From: Spirosoma utsteinense
Lineage (GTDB): Bacteria; Bacteroidota; Bacteroidia; Cytophagales; Spirosomataceae
Assembly: GCF_014282275.1 (NCBI RefSeq)
Contig: NZ_VFIA01000046.1
Span: forward strand, 1-38,704
DNA length: 38,704 nt
Direction: 5' to 3'
Part shown: one piece after another, positions 15,109 to 25,689 of the stretch
How the letters are laid out: every line of letters begins with the position of its first letter
Numbering within the stretch: the first letter of the stretch is position 1
Notes under the pieces: model-generated
The model's database searches: none
What the model saw: only the letters and a program-made list of their open reading frames with translations
Told to the model about the DNA's origin: nothing
Program-made: the position numbers and the translations under genes

Positions 15109-15517
15109 TCTCTGTGAAGTGTAGTTGATAGCCTTTAAAATTTGCGTGTCTTGTCCTCAAAATATCCGGACGATATGGTGAACGCTTTTATTAACGCTTA
15201 ACATCAACTCAACACATTCATTGATAGTAAATTACGAGTTCAATAAACGTCATTGACTGACATTTTACTGGACTAAATCGGCCGATAGAAGTAAGAGAGG
15301 AGTCCGAATGAATAAACATGCACAACCTATAATAAAAAACTTTACGTAACCTATACTAAAAGTCCTACGAGGGGTTTTGAGCTATTTCTTGTTTGAATCA
15401 AGTTGACCAGTACTGTGATATGAAAATCACTTCATTCTAAATAGTTGCACCACTATTCATTGCCCGTGCTGAACCGATTAGCGCAGGCGGAAAAAGCCTA
15501 CTAGTTCCAACTCTGAC
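15109..15517. other. Intergenic stretch between convergent genes
   Basis: AT-rich. No coding frame, RNA gene or further inverted repeat was recognised. Confidence 0.45.
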
Positions 15518-18500
15518 TTAGCTTGCCTTACTAGGTGTCATCCCATACTTCATTTTGAAGGCTCGACCGAAATAATTCGGGTCGCCAAAACCTACTTCGA
15601 AAGCGGTCTCGGCTACACTCAATCCGCTCTCAAGCAGTTGACGGGCCAAGTTCAGCCGGTAGTCATTCAGGTACTCTTTAGTGCTAAGACCTGTGAGAGT
15701 TTTGAGTTTTGTATGGAGTTGCGACCTGCTACAATTCATTAAATGCGCCAGCGAGTCGGAAGTAATGTCCTTATTTTTATAATGATGATTTACCAACGTC
15801 GAAAATCGCATTATAAACTCCTGCTCTTTATTGCGCCGGGGCAGTTTAGTCAGAAGTGAGTCACCAAAACCGTCCGCTAACTTCTTTTTCAGGAGCGATA
15901 CCGATGTCAATTGGTTGCCGATTATCAGGTCCAGTTCTTTAAGGTTGAACGGCTTACTAATGTAGCCGTCAGCCCCGCTGTAGAGACCCTCAATGATGGT
16001 TTTATCATCTTTATCATTCAGCAGCAAAATGACCGGAATTGACTCAGTAAGTGGATTACTTTTTAGGGCTAGGCATAAATTTTTGTCCTCTTTATCACGG
16101 ATGTCGCCGTCGCAAAGAATGATTTCGGGAAGCATATTTTCTGCTTTCTTCAGGGCTTCGCTAAACGTGTAGGCAATTCTAATGTGGTAGGTATCGTGGT
16201 AATGACGTTTCAGAAACTGGACCAGGTCATTGCTTCGATCAATAATTAGAATGGTCGGTTTGCCCGTCAACGATGTCCCGTCCAATAACTCCTTAACTAC
16301 TATGTTTTCAGGCAGCAAACCGTCCGGTTCCGCTAAAACATGCACTCGTAAAAGGTCAGTTTTGGGTAACACGGCTGGGGCTTTACTTACCGGACTCTTA
16401 CAGATCGGGAACCGGAGGGAAAGTCCCTGTCGAGTGCCTTCGTCTATAAACGATACAGTTCCCGACAGTAACTTCAGTAGACTGAAGGTTAATAATATAC
16501 CAACACTCGAAGAATTATCCTGGCGGAATAATTCTTCATCATCTTCTGCTATCTGATATGTAGCTTCGATGCTCTTGAACAGGTCCGGCCGCCCTTCCAG
16601 TGAAAAGATTATGCTAAGTTCGTAATCTAATAGCTTCTCAATCCGTACGTCAATGGCCAGCTCATCTCCTTCTGTTGCTTCATTGGTGAGGAAAAATAAG
16701 ACGTTACCAACTATCATTTCCACCTTACCGGCATCGAACGAAGCCATTAGATACGGGGGCGAAAAGGTGAGCCGCCTTCGAATATGCTTTGACTGAATAA
16801 ACGGGTCGAAGCCCTGCACCGTTTCTTTTATAAAAGCAATAATATCTAAATCTGTCAGGCGAATTTCCTGAACGTCACTGCCGGTTTTACGCAGTGCCGT
16901 AATTTGGTCAATCAGTACGTGTAACCGCCTCGCATTTTTTTTGATGACACTGTAGTTTATTGCTGAATCAGCCCGCCAAGCCTGGTTAGACTGAATCAGC
17001 TCGTCGACCTCCGCCATAATTAGGGTAATCGGCGTTTTGAACTCGTTGGAAAGAAACGTGAAAAAATTTAGCTTCTGTTGATTCAACTCCTCGCTCTTTT
17101 CCCTCTCAACCCGCTCTATCTGAACGGCTACCTTCTGGCGGTTCAGATACGTAATGACCCGCCTATAGAGCACCAGCAATCCAACACCGAACAGCGCGTA
17201 AAGCAAGTAAGCCCAGTTCGTTCGCCAAAATGGTGGGTTCACAATGATGTGAAGAATACGTTCGGTTGGCGACAAATCACCGTTTGATTGAAATGACTTA
17301 ACGTGAAACGTATAATTTCCGGGCGATAAATTCGTGTAGGTCTGCGCGTTTACGGTGGTTTTCGGTCCCCAAGTTTTTTCAAACCCTTCGAGGTAATACG
17401 TATAGTAATTGGTCTGTTTCGAGAAATAATTGATGGCTACAAAATCGAACGTAATGACATTTTGCGCGTAATCGAAGCGTAGTTCGTTTGTTTCGTCAAG
17501 GCAGTTGGTCAACATGAGTTTGCTATCGGCTTTGACTTCTTTGCTGAATAATTTGAGGTCGGTAAAATAAACGGGCGGGTCAAAAACTCGTTTCGCAATG
17601 TTGTCGGGGTTGAAATAACAAAGCCCATCTACACTTCCAAAATACAGATAACCCCGCCGATCCTTTAAAGCAGATCGAAAATTGAACTGGGTAGCCTGAA
17701 GCCCGTTGCTTTCATCGAACACTCGATACGTGTTCTGCTTTGGACTGAATGAGAGCAGACCGTTATTAGTCGAAAACCAATAGGTTCCATAATTGTCTTC
17801 CAGTGTTTCGTAAACGGTCTGGTTAGCCAAGTGCGCCTGCGTCGGGTGCCAGATAAACTTTTTTTGCCGGTAATTCCACTGGTATACACCTCCGTTCAGG
17901 CTGCCAAACCACATGTTATGGCCCGAATCTTCGAATATACTCATAATCTGATTACTCCGCAAAACAGGCGTGTTACTGGCATCGTAATGGGTCAGTTTAT
18001 CGAGTTCAGGATCGTATCGGTATACGCCCGAAGGGGACGTAGCAATCCAAATCTGCCCCGACGTATCACCTAGTATGTCAATGATAAAAGGTTCTCCAAG
18101 CTCCTGGGGTTTAAAGAGCCGGAAGGTGCCCGTTTTCTCATCAAGGATATTCAGACCTCGGGTTGTGCCTACCCAAAGCTGACCGGCCTGGTCGCGATAG
18201 AGGGCATTTACATAATTGCTCGCCAGCGACGCCGGATCGTCCGGATTGTGCAGAAACACCCGCTTTTCCCCCGTTACCGGATCAACTCGGTTTAGCCCCC
18301 CCAAAAATGTACCTACCCAGGCCGCTCCCGACTTATCAATCGAGATAGCGTGTACATTATTATCACTCAAACCATTCGACCGGTTATGGTACGTATACCG
18401 ACCCGTAATCCGGTTCTGAACACTAATACCCCCATCTTCGGTGCCCACCCAAAGCCGTTCCTGCCCATCTATGGTAATTTCACTGATGGCCTTACCCGCA

Positions 18501-19549
18501 ATGGTTTGCCCGTCGGTGGCCGGGAAAAGATGTTCAAAAGAAACACCGACTGGTTTGGTATAATTAACACCCCCAAAATAGGTACCCAGCCAAACCATCC
18601 CATCCCGGCTGACGTAACTCGAATAAACGGCCCGGTCAGTCAGGCCGTAGGGAGAGGCTGTAAAAGATTTGTCAAAGGCACGGGCGGTCTGTCGTTGGCT
18701 GTCAACCATAATCACGCCCGACTCACCGCCAATCCAGACGTTTCCAGCATGGTCTTCTGTAATCGTGCGTACAACCCGTATTCGGTCCTTCACCAGCCGC
18801 CCAAACCATTCTAACGACCTGAAAACCATTAAATTTTCGTCTAATTGGAGCAAATCTGTTTCTGTACTCATCCAAACAGCCCCCCGCCTACTCTTAAGAA
18901 GTTTGTGATTGCGGTGTACATGTGATTTTTCAGGGTTGCCCCCAATCATTGCGAGCGTAACGATGGTTTCACCGGCTGCATTGATGAGACAAGGCGTATT
19001 ATTCTGTAGAATCAGAAAAGAGCCTTTACGAAATTCATGAATACCGTGCGTAAACCGCCCCGGCAGGATATGCCGTATGGCCCCCTCTCGTTTCGGCAAA
19101 ATGTAGAGTCCATCCCGGCTACCAATCCACAACTCGCCCGTTGACACTCGCTGAATGATTAATACGTTGACCGGATTTTTTGCTAGATAAACTGGCACAA
19201 ACTCATCTGTGTCGAAGACGTAGCGAAATAGTCCGGTGGCGGTACCTACCCACAGTTCATGCCCGACGCTATAAACGCAATTGACTCTTGCCGCTTCAGC
19301 ATTGGGGCTATAGGCATTTAGGTAGTAATTCTTGATGCGCTGACTATCGTAGCGGCTGACACCATCCCGCGTACCAAACCACACGAACCCTTTATGGTCC
19401 TGCGTGATGCTGAATACGCTGTTATGCGACAATCCTTGCTCTGAAGTAAGTGCATTAAAATGGAATTGCTGAGCATTGGATATCCGACAGTCGAAAAATA
19501 ATAACTTGATAATCAGGGCGATGCACTTTATTTGAAATTTGTACTTCAT
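15518..19549 (-). CDS. Hybrid two-component system regulator (HTCS) with degenerate kinase core
   Basis: 1343 residues in the usual HTCS order. A signal peptide (1-26) is followed by two seven-bladed periplasmic sensor propellers made of 'GLSxNxVxxIxxDxxGxxWxGTxxGL' repeats (about 30-640) and a Y_Y_Y domain (about 690-770). A membrane helix starts at W779. Then come HisKA (about 820-885), HATPase (about 920-1070), receiver (about 1098-1215) and a two-HTH AraC domain (about 1235-1343, SVAETAFEVGFGDPNYFGRAF). HTCS proteins sense a glycan breakdown product and activate the neighbouring sus genes. Here the phospho-acceptor histidine is asparagine (N835 in FLSNEFKTP). The HATPase N-box is eroded (GNVLFFLTNEA) and the DxGxG box is absent. 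The receiver keeps D1147 and SKPF but has IIDR for the acidic pair and has lost the threonine. It may signal by ligand-driven conformational change. Divergent from the sus operon. Confidence 0.88.
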   Translation of the reverse strand: MKYKFQIKCIALIIKLLFFDCRISNAQQFHFNALTSEQGLSHNSVFSITQDHKGFVWFGTRDGVSRYDSQRIKNYYLNAYSPNAEAARVNCVYSVGHELWVGTATGLFRYVFDTDEFVPVYLAKNPVNVLIIQRVSTGELWIGSRDGLYILPKREGAIRHILPGRFTHGIHEFRKGSFLILQNNTPCLINAAGETIVTLAMIGGNPEKSHVHRNHKLLKSRRGAVWMSTETDLLQLDENLMVFRSLEWFGRLVKDRIRVVRTITEDHAGNVWIGGESGVIMVDSQRQTARAFDKSFTASPYGLTDRAVYSSYVSRDGMVWLGTYFGGVNYTKPVGVSFEHLFPATDGQTIAGKAISEITIDGQERLWVGTEDGGISVQNRITGRYTYHNRSNGLSDNNVHAISIDKSGAAWVGTFLGGLNRVDPVTGEKRVFLHNPDDPASLASNYVNALYRDQAGQLWVGTTRGLNILDEKTGTFRLFKPQELGEPFIIDILGDTSGQIWIATSPSGVYRYDPELDKLTHYDASNTPVLRSNQIMSIFEDSGHNMWFGSLNGGVYQWNYRQKKFIWHPTQAHLANQTVYETLEDNYGTYWFSTNNGLLSFSPKQNTYRVFDESNGLQATQFNFRSALKDRRGYLYFGSVDGLCYFNPDNIAKRVFDPPVYFTDLKLFSKEVKADSKLMLTNCLDETNELRFDYAQNVITFDFVAINYFSKQTNYYTYYLEGFEKTWGPKTTVNAQTYTNLSPGNYTFHVKSFQSNGDLSPTERILHIIVNPPFWRTNWAYLLYALFGVGLLVLYRRVITYLNRQKVAVQIERVEREKSEELNQQKLNFFTFLSNEFKTPITLIMAEVDELIQSNQAWRADSAINYSVIKKNARRLHVLIDQITALRKTGSDVQEIRLTDLDIIAFIKETVQGFDPFIQSKHIRRRLTFSPPYLMASFDAGKVEMIVGNVLFFLTNEATEGDELAIDVRIEKLLDYELSIIFSLEGRPDLFKSIEATYQIAEDDEELFRQDNSSSVGILLTFSLLKLLSGTVSFIDEGTRQGLSLRFPICKSPVSKAPAVLPKTDLLRVHVLAEPDGLLPENIVVKELLDGTSLTGKPTILIIDRSNDLVQFLKRHYHDTYHIRIAYTFSEALKKAENMLPEIILCDGDIRDKEDKNLCLALKSNPLTESIPVILLLNDKDDKTIIEGLYSGADGYISKPFNLKELDLIIGNQLTSVSLLKKKLADGFGDSLLTKLPRRNKEQEFIMRFSTLVNHHYKNKDITSDSLAHLMNCSRSQLHTKLKTLTGLSTKEYLNDYRLNLARQLLESGLSVAETAFEVGFGDPNYFGRAFKMKYGMTPSKAS

Positions 19550-19850
19550 AACTCAATTTACATTTTCGCTAATTCATCTATGTGTGTTTTTGTTCGCATA
19601 AATCATCAATATGCCCTAATGTAGGTCAAAAATTGTACGTATGTCTTACTTTTTTGCACAATAATAATGATTTGTGAACATTCAACTTCTTAAAATTGCA
19701 AAATCATTTCTTTGAATTATATCAAAACAATTAAGTTGATTCTGTATACCAGTTAGCTTCCTGACAGGATTTGTATTAGACACGGCAGAACACGTGGCTG
19801 CCATACGTCAGCTTTATTACCATTTACTCACCCAAACCCTGATTACGTTT
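19550..19850. promoter_or_regulatory. Divergent intergenic region between HTCS and the susC operon
   Basis: 301 bp, AT-rich. Both promoters must lie here, and HTCS binding sites are expected, but I could not identify a -33/-7 (TTG, TAnnTTTG) pair or a convincing direct repeat by eye. Confidence 0.5.
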
Positions 19851-22800
19851 ATGGACAGGAAAAACGTTTACAAGACACCATTCGTCAGGTTCATCTGGCT
19901 GCTTTCGCTACTGACTTTAACCGAAACAGCTGTGCTGGCTCAACAGCAAACGGTTAACGGAAAAATTTCGGGCGATAAAGGAGAGCCACTACCCGGCGCA
20001 ACAGTAGTAATAAAGGGCACGACGCTTGGTACGACCACAAACGGCGATGGTAATTACACGTTAAACGTGCCCCAAAGCAACGCAGGCGGCACATTAGTTG
20101 CATCATTTATTGGCTATGTTTCCAAAGAGGTGACCATTGGCAATCAATCAATTATCAATATTGATATTGTGCCCGATGCCACGGGCCTGCAGGAGGTTAT
20201 CGTTGTCGGTTATGGTACTCAAAAGAAGGAATCGCTGACGGGCGCCATTTCAGCCGTGACGGCCAAAGACATTGGGCGGGTCCATTCGGCTACCGTGTCG
20301 GGTTTGTTGGCCGGTAAGATTCCCGGCGTGCAGTTTCGCCAGCCCGACGGAAGACCAGGGGCAGCCGCTAACATTCAGATTCGCAACATGGGCGGCAATC
20401 CTCTGTTCATTATCGATGGCGTACCCAAAGACAAGTCGCAGTTTGACAATATATCGCCCAACGACGTCGAGACGATCACCGTACTCAAAGATGCGTCGGC
20501 CTCGATTTATGGGTCACGAGCGGCCAACGGCGTTATCATCGTTACGACCAAACGGGGAACCGTTGGCCAAAAAAGTACGATCAATCTGGACGCCTACTAC
20601 GGGTTTCAAAACTGGACCCGGTTCCCCAAAGTCATTAATGCCTACGAATGGAACCTCGGCAAGGCCGAAGCGGAAATCAATCGGAACGGCACAACCGGGT
20701 ACACGCAGGCGGAACTCGATAAATACAAAGCCGGAACCGAATTTGGCTACCAGAATTTCGATTGGTACAACTTCATTGTCAAGCCTAATTCCCCCCAGTC
20801 GAACATCAATCTAAGCGCCAGTGGTGGTTCGGACCGAATCAATTATTATATCTCGGCCACCCGGCTCGATCAAAACTCTGTGCTGGGTCGTGATTTTCTC
20901 TTTAACCGCTCCAACATTCAATCAAACATTGATGTCCGGATATCGGAAAAAATCAAGGTCGGTCTTACGATCAGCGGGCGGCAGGAAACCCGCAAAAACC
21001 CCGGTGTGCCGGGCGGTGACGATTACGAGGCCCCCAAATTCGCCATACTACGCAACCGCCCTGGTGAGCGGCCCTACGCCAACGATAATCCCGCCTACAT
21101 CAACACCATCAGCAACCCAGCCTCGAACTGGGGCTATCTGAATTACCAGCGGTCCGGTTATCTTACGGAAGTCTATAGCTCCATTACGCCCCAGTTTACG
21201 GGTGAATATCAGACACCCATTAAAGGATTGCTAGTTAAGGGACTGTATTCGTATATGCTGCGGGATGCCCAGCGTGAAGTATTTGAGTACACATATGACA
21301 CGTATACATATAACCCGACGACACAGGCATATAACCGGACGGGCGGCAGCCAGAACCCTTACCGCCAACGGGTCAATAACAAAATCGACGAAACTGTCGG
21401 GCAGATTCAGCTTGCCTATACAAATACGTTTGGCAAGCATACTATCAATGCCCTCGCTCTGCGGGAGCAGCTTGAACGGCGGGAACGTAACGTTGAGGCC
21501 CGATCCGTGCCGAAGACCAATTCCCTGCCCGTGCAGCAGTTTGCCGATTTCGTAGCCTACAACGATATCGATTTTACCCAGGCGCGGGTTGGCTACGTAG
21601 GCCGGGTCAATTATGGATACGCCGATAAATACTTTATTGAAGTAGCGGCCCGCCGGGATGCTTCCTGGAAATTTGCTCCCAGCAAGCGGTGGGGAACATT
21701 TCCGTCGGCCTCGGCCGCCTGGCGCATTTCGGAAGAACCCTTTTTTAAATCGTTTACAGGTGATGGTCGGATGTTAAGCGATCTCAAAATCCGGGCTTCG
21801 TATGGTGAGTTAGGGGACGACAATGTGCGGCCTAACAATGTTGACCTCGATCCGTTTGCCTACAATCCGGGCTATTCCTACAACTCGGGCACGGGCATCA
21901 TGGGGGGGACGGCAACAACAGCGGCCCGAGACCGGGGTATTGCGTTTGACCGCATCTCCTGGCTAACGGCTAAAGTGATGGATATTGGGCTGGACTTCGC
22001 GCTCCTGAACAACAAACTCACAGGTACATTAGATTATTTCCGTCGCAATCGGGACGGGCTGCCGACGGTAAAGAGCGACGTGTTCGTGCCGAGTGAGTTA
22101 GGCTATGCGCTTCCCCAGGAAAATCTGGAACGCGACGCCGTGATCGGTGGTGAAGGCTCGTTGGTCTATAACGGCAATGTTCGGGGTGTGCGGTTCACGA
22201 TCGGCGGCAATATCTCTTACGCCCGCAATAAGTTTATCCGCCCTTATAATCCGCGCTATGGCAATTCATTACTGCAATACCGGGAGTCGCGTGAGAACCG
22301 CTGGAGCAATATCTTCTGGGGCTACGAGGTGGCTGGTCAGTTTCAGTCACAGGATGAAATCAATGCCTACTCAGTTAACAACGACGGCCAGGGCAACCGG
22401 ACAATGCTACCCGGCGACCTGATTTACAAAGATGCCAACGGTGACGGTATCATTAACGACCGGGACGAACGGCCCATTGGCTACGGTATCAGCTCTACAC
22501 CCGTCTTGTCGGGCGGAATAAATATTACGATGGCTTACAAAGGCTTCGACTTTGCGACCGATTTTTCGGCGGGATCGATGCTGGCTATTAACCGGCGTTT
22601 TGAGCAGCGTAATGCCTTCCAGAATACGGGTAATGTGCCGCGTTTCCTGTTTGACGACCGCTGGCACCGCGCCGATCCGCTCAACGCCGACAGCCCCTGG
22701 ATAGCGGGCACTAACATCCCTCTGCGTTATAACGATGGCGGCCACAGCAATTTGAACCGGGATTCAAGCTGGTGGATGCTCAACATCAAATTCCTCCGCA

Positions 22801-23009
22801 ACCGTACAATGGAGTTGGGCTATACGCTCCCTAATGCCCTGACAACGCGATTTAAGGTTCAGAAGCTACGGGTGTTCGTCAATACCTACAATCTGTTCTC
22901 GATCGACAACGCCCGCCCCTACGGAATTGACCCCGAAGTGCAGGACGAGAACGGGCTGCAATACCCGCAGACGAAGCTGCTGAATTTTGGACTGAACTTG
23001 AGCTTCTAA
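19851..23009 (+). CDS. SusC/RagA-family TonB-dependent outer-membrane transporter
   Basis: About 1052 residues from the ATG at 19851 (MDRKNVYKTPFVRF), chosen because it is followed directly by a signal peptide ending VLAQQ; an upstream GTG at 19794 would bury the signal. A carboxypeptidase-D-like N-terminal domain (GKISGDKGEPLPGATVVIKGT) leads to the SusC signature EVIVVGYGTQKKESLTGAIS, a plug domain (PLFIIDGVPK, DASASIYGSRAANGVIIVTTKRG) and a 22-strand barrel that ends in FGLNLSF. It imports the locus substrate across the outer membrane together with the SusD partner encoded 13 bp downstream, powered by TonB. First gene of the ten-gene operon. Length and all domains are normal. Confidence 0.95.
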   Translation: MDRKNVYKTPFVRFIWLLSLLTLTETAVLAQQQTVNGKISGDKGEPLPGATVVIKGTTLGTTTNGDGNYTLNVPQSNAGGTLVASFIGYVSKEVTIGNQSIINIDIVPDATGLQEVIVVGYGTQKKESLTGAISAVTAKDIGRVHSATVSGLLAGKIPGVQFRQPDGRPGAAANIQIRNMGGNPLFIIDGVPKDKSQFDNISPNDVETITVLKDASASIYGSRAANGVIIVTTKRGTVGQKSTINLDAYYGFQNWTRFPKVINAYEWNLGKAEAEINRNGTTGYTQAELDKYKAGTEFGYQNFDWYNFIVKPNSPQSNINLSASGGSDRINYYISATRLDQNSVLGRDFLFNRSNIQSNIDVRISEKIKVGLTISGRQETRKNPGVPGGDDYEAPKFAILRNRPGERPYANDNPAYINTISNPASNWGYLNYQRSGYLTEVYSSITPQFTGEYQTPIKGLLVKGLYSYMLRDAQREVFEYTYDTYTYNPTTQAYNRTGGSQNPYRQRVNNKIDETVGQIQLAYTNTFGKHTINALALREQLERRERNVEARSVPKTNSLPVQQFADFVAYNDIDFTQARVGYVGRVNYGYADKYFIEVAARRDASWKFAPSKRWGTFPSASAAWRISEEPFFKSFTGDGRMLSDLKIRASYGELGDDNVRPNNVDLDPFAYNPGYSYNSGTGIMGGTATTAARDRGIAFDRISWLTAKVMDIGLDFALLNNKLTGTLDYFRRNRDGLPTVKSDVFVPSELGYALPQENLERDAVIGGEGSLVYNGNVRGVRFTIGGNISYARNKFIRPYNPRYGNSLLQYRESRENRWSNIFWGYEVAGQFQSQDEINAYSVNNDGQGNRTMLPGDLIYKDANGDGIINDRDERPIGYGISSTPVLSGGINITMAYKGFDFATDFSAGSMLAINRRFEQRNAFQNTGNVPRFLFDDRWHRADPLNADSPWIAGTNIPLRYNDGGHSNLNRDSSWWMLNIKFLRNRTMELGYTLPNALTTRFKVQKLRVFVNTYNLFSIDNARPYGIDPEVQDENGLQYPQTKLLNFGLNLSF

Positions 23010-23022
23010 CAGTAACCCAGAC

Positions 23023-24909
23023 ATGAAAAAAACTATTTTATCACTCATAACGGTCCTCTTTTTCACAGCGGGTTGTAACGACGAGAAGTTTTTAGACGTA
23101 AAATCGACCAATATTCTGCTGCTGAATGAGGTCTACAGCGATCCCCGTTTGGTGCTATCGGTTGTTACAGACCTGTATAACCGGATTCCTGACCTGGTCG
23201 AACCCGCCAACTTTGGTATCTACGCCAGCTTCGACGAAGCATTTGCCTCCGGTGATTACGGCCGGCATCAGAACCGCGAATACGACTATGTATTCCCCGG
23301 TACAGGTACCCCCGAAACAACGTATTGGGATTACGGCTATATCCGGGAAATTAACCTCTTCATTGAGCGTGTGAATGCTGCTACTGTATTAACGCCGGCC
23401 GACAAAGCTCTTTTTGCGGCTGAAGGCCGGTACCTCCGGGCTAACGTGTACTTCGAACTGGTAAAGCGGGTAGGTGGGGTGCCGCTCATCACCGAATCGC
23501 TCGCGTACGATTACAGTGGCGACGCAAGCTACCTCCGCAAGCCCCGTGCGAAAGAGTCCGAGGTGTATGACTTCGTCATCAGCGAACTGGAGGCTATCAA
23601 GGCCATTCTGCCCAAAACGCCCGTCGAAAAATCACGCGCAACCTATGGTCTGGCAGTAGCCACCAAAGCAAGAGCCGCGCTGTATGCCGGATCTATTGCC
23701 AAATACGGCGCTACCACACCGACCGTATCCCTGCCCAACGGCGAAATTGGCATCCCCGCAGCCAGAGCTACTGAATACTACCAGACGGCTTTAGCGGCCG
23801 CTCAGGAGTTGATCAGCTCCGGGCAATATTCGCTCTATCAGAAAAGTGCCGATCTGTCGACCAACTTCGCCAACATTTTCCTGGACAAGGGTAACAATAC
23901 AGAGGTCATTTTTGTAGAAGACTACAAGCTGAGAAGTGCTAAAATACACGGATTTGCCTTGGATAATCAGCCCCGCGCCATTACGGAAGAGGGCGAGCGC
24001 GGAGGGCGGTTGAACCCATCGCTGAACCTCGTACAGTCGTTCGAGAAGTTAGACAACACGTTTGCGCCGTTAGCCATTAACACGGGAACAGCCACGAACT
24101 ACATCTATTACGAGAAGCCCGAAGATTTGTTTGCCGGTCGTGATGCCCGGCTACGGGGTACGGTGTTAGTGCCGGGTGCCACGTTTAAAGACCGACCCAT
24201 CGACATCTGGGCCGGGCTGTTGCTGAGTAACGGCAGCACGCTGTCGGGCGATCAGTTGGGTCAACTGAAGACCGTCAACGGTGCTTCCGTGCAGGCAGTT
24301 GGCCTGTCGGGACCCATTGAAGGGTACGACGGGTCGGCCCAGAGTGGTTTTTACATGCGCAAGTACAACGATCCGGTACCCGGGTCGGGCCAAATCGGGA
24401 CGCAGAGCGAAGTTTGGAACGTGCGCTACCGCTACGCAGAAGTCCTGCTCAATGCCGCCGAAGCTGCTTTCGAGTTAGGCCAAACCGCAATAGCGGCTAC
24501 GCTCATGAACCAGGTGCGGAGCCGGGCCGGGCTGATTGTGCCCTTGACGGCCGGCCAAATTACCTTCGACAGGATCGTGCATGAACGAAAAGTAGAATTG
24601 TCGTTCGAGAATCACCTGCTCTGGGATATGAAGCGGTGGCGGCTGGCCCACGTCGTTTGGGATGGAAGCAGTTCCGACCTGACCACACAACCCGGAAAAG
24701 CAACCGAACCCAGTACGCGGGTGTATAGCCTGTGGCCTTACAAAGTTTACAATCCGGGTGGGGCCAACGACGGCAAGTGGGTGTTCCGCAAGGTGCTGTC
24801 GAGCCGGGTAACGCAGAGCCATTTGTTCCGGCTGGGCAACTATTACTCCCGCATCAGCGACGCCATTATCAATAACAACCCGCTGATTACCAGAAATCCC
24901 AACCAATAA
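23023..24909 (+). CDS. SusD/RagB-family outer-membrane substrate-binding lipoprotein
   Basis: 628 residues. Lipoprotein signal MKKTILSLITVLFFTAGC with the lipobox cysteine at 18, followed by the usual NDEKFLDVKST. TPR-like helices carry family landmarks: AEGRYLRANVYFELVKRVGGVPL, TKARAALYAGSIAKYG, YRYAEVLLNAAEAAFELG, MNQVRSRAGL, and FDRIVHERKVELSFENHLLWDMKRWR. The C-terminus ends in SRISDAIINNNPLITRNPNQ. It caps the SusC barrel and binds the substrate at the cell surface. It is longer than many SusD proteins (about 500-600), with an insert in the middle (about 290-450), which often marks substrate specificity. 13 bp after susC, so translationally coupled. Confidence 0.95.
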   Translation: MKKTILSLITVLFFTAGCNDEKFLDVKSTNILLLNEVYSDPRLVLSVVTDLYNRIPDLVEPANFGIYASFDEAFASGDYGRHQNREYDYVFPGTGTPETTYWDYGYIREINLFIERVNAATVLTPADKALFAAEGRYLRANVYFELVKRVGGVPLITESLAYDYSGDASYLRKPRAKESEVYDFVISELEAIKAILPKTPVEKSRATYGLAVATKARAALYAGSIAKYGATTPTVSLPNGEIGIPAARATEYYQTALAAAQELISSGQYSLYQKSADLSTNFANIFLDKGNNTEVIFVEDYKLRSAKIHGFALDNQPRAITEEGERGGRLNPSLNLVQSFEKLDNTFAPLAINTGTATNYIYYEKPEDLFAGRDARLRGTVLVPGATFKDRPIDIWAGLLLSNGSTLSGDQLGQLKTVNGASVQAVGLSGPIEGYDGSAQSGFYMRKYNDPVPGSGQIGTQSEVWNVRYRYAEVLLNAAEAAFELGQTAIAATLMNQVRSRAGLIVPLTAGQITFDRIVHERKVELSFENHLLWDMKRWRLAHVVWDGSSSDLTTQPGKATEPSTRVYSLWPYKVYNPGGANDGKWVFRKVLSSRVTQSHLFRLGNYYSRISDAIINNNPLITRNPNQ

Positions 24910-24941
24910 TCAGGCGGTTCACCACCAAAGACCTTACGGTA

Positions 24942-25667
24942 ATGAAGTATTCATATTTAGTAGCAATCGCATTCGTAGCCGGATTGACTTCCTGCGAGAA
25001 AGATAATTTTGACGCGCCCAAATCGGTGTTCGAAGGCCGGATGGTGTATAAAGGAGAGCCGCTGCTGGTTCAGAGTGCCAACACGGGCAGCAACTCGGAC
25101 TTTCCGGTGTTTTTTGAACTTTGGCAGCAAGCCTACGACAACCGTAGTTCGATCCGGGTGCCCATAAAACAGGATGGTTCATTCAAGGCCCTGCTCTTCG
25201 ACGGGGAGTATAAGTTGACGGTTCCCAATGGCCAGGGCCCGTTCCTATGGAAGAAAACCGCTGCCGGTGCGCCGGATAGTCTGGCCGTTACAATACGGGG
25301 GAGTCAGATGCTGGATCTGGAAGTGACGCCTTATTACATGGTCAGAACCCCTCAGTTCACCGTAGCGGGCCGGAAAGTGTCGGGCAGTATAACGCTCGAA
25401 AAAGTGATCACCGACGCTGTCAACGGCAAGACGGTGGAGCGCGTGTCGCTGTACGTGAACAAAACACAGTTTGTCGATGCGGGCAATGCCATCACTACCG
25501 CTAATTTGGCTGGACCGGCCATTACAGACCTCAACAGCGTCAGTTTAACAACGGCTGACATTGGGACTATCACGCCATCGCAGGGCTATGTGTTCGTGCG
25601 GATCGGCCTGAAAATAACGGGCGTCGAAGACATGATTTACACACCCATTCAGAAGGTCAGTTTGTGA
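24942..25667 (+). CDS. DUF3823 surface lipoprotein
   Basis: 241 residues. The lipoprotein signal MKYSYLVAIAFVAGLTSC places a cysteine at 18, and EKDNFD follows. The first half is a beta-sandwich (FEGRMVYKGEPLLVQSA, VFFELWQQAYDNRSSIRVPIKQDGSFKALLFDGEYKL) and the second is another Ig-like domain (GSITLEKVITDAVNGKTVERVSLYVN...FVRIGLKI). This two-part layout is DUF3823, a family regularly encoded right after SusC/SusD in Bacteroidota loci and thought to be a surface glycan-binding accessory. It fills that place here, 32 bp behind susD and 22 bp ahead of the next gene. Confidence 0.82.
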   Translation: MKYSYLVAIAFVAGLTSCEKDNFDAPKSVFEGRMVYKGEPLLVQSANTGSNSDFPVFFELWQQAYDNRSSIRVPIKQDGSFKALLFDGEYKLTVPNGQGPFLWKKTAAGAPDSLAVTIRGSQMLDLEVTPYYMVRTPQFTVAGRKVSGSITLEKVITDAVNGKTVERVSLYVNKTQFVDAGNAITTANLAGPAITDLNSVSLTTADIGTITPSQGYVFVRIGLKITGVEDMIYTPIQKVSL

Positions 25668-25689
25668 TCAACGATAAGTAAGCCCACCT

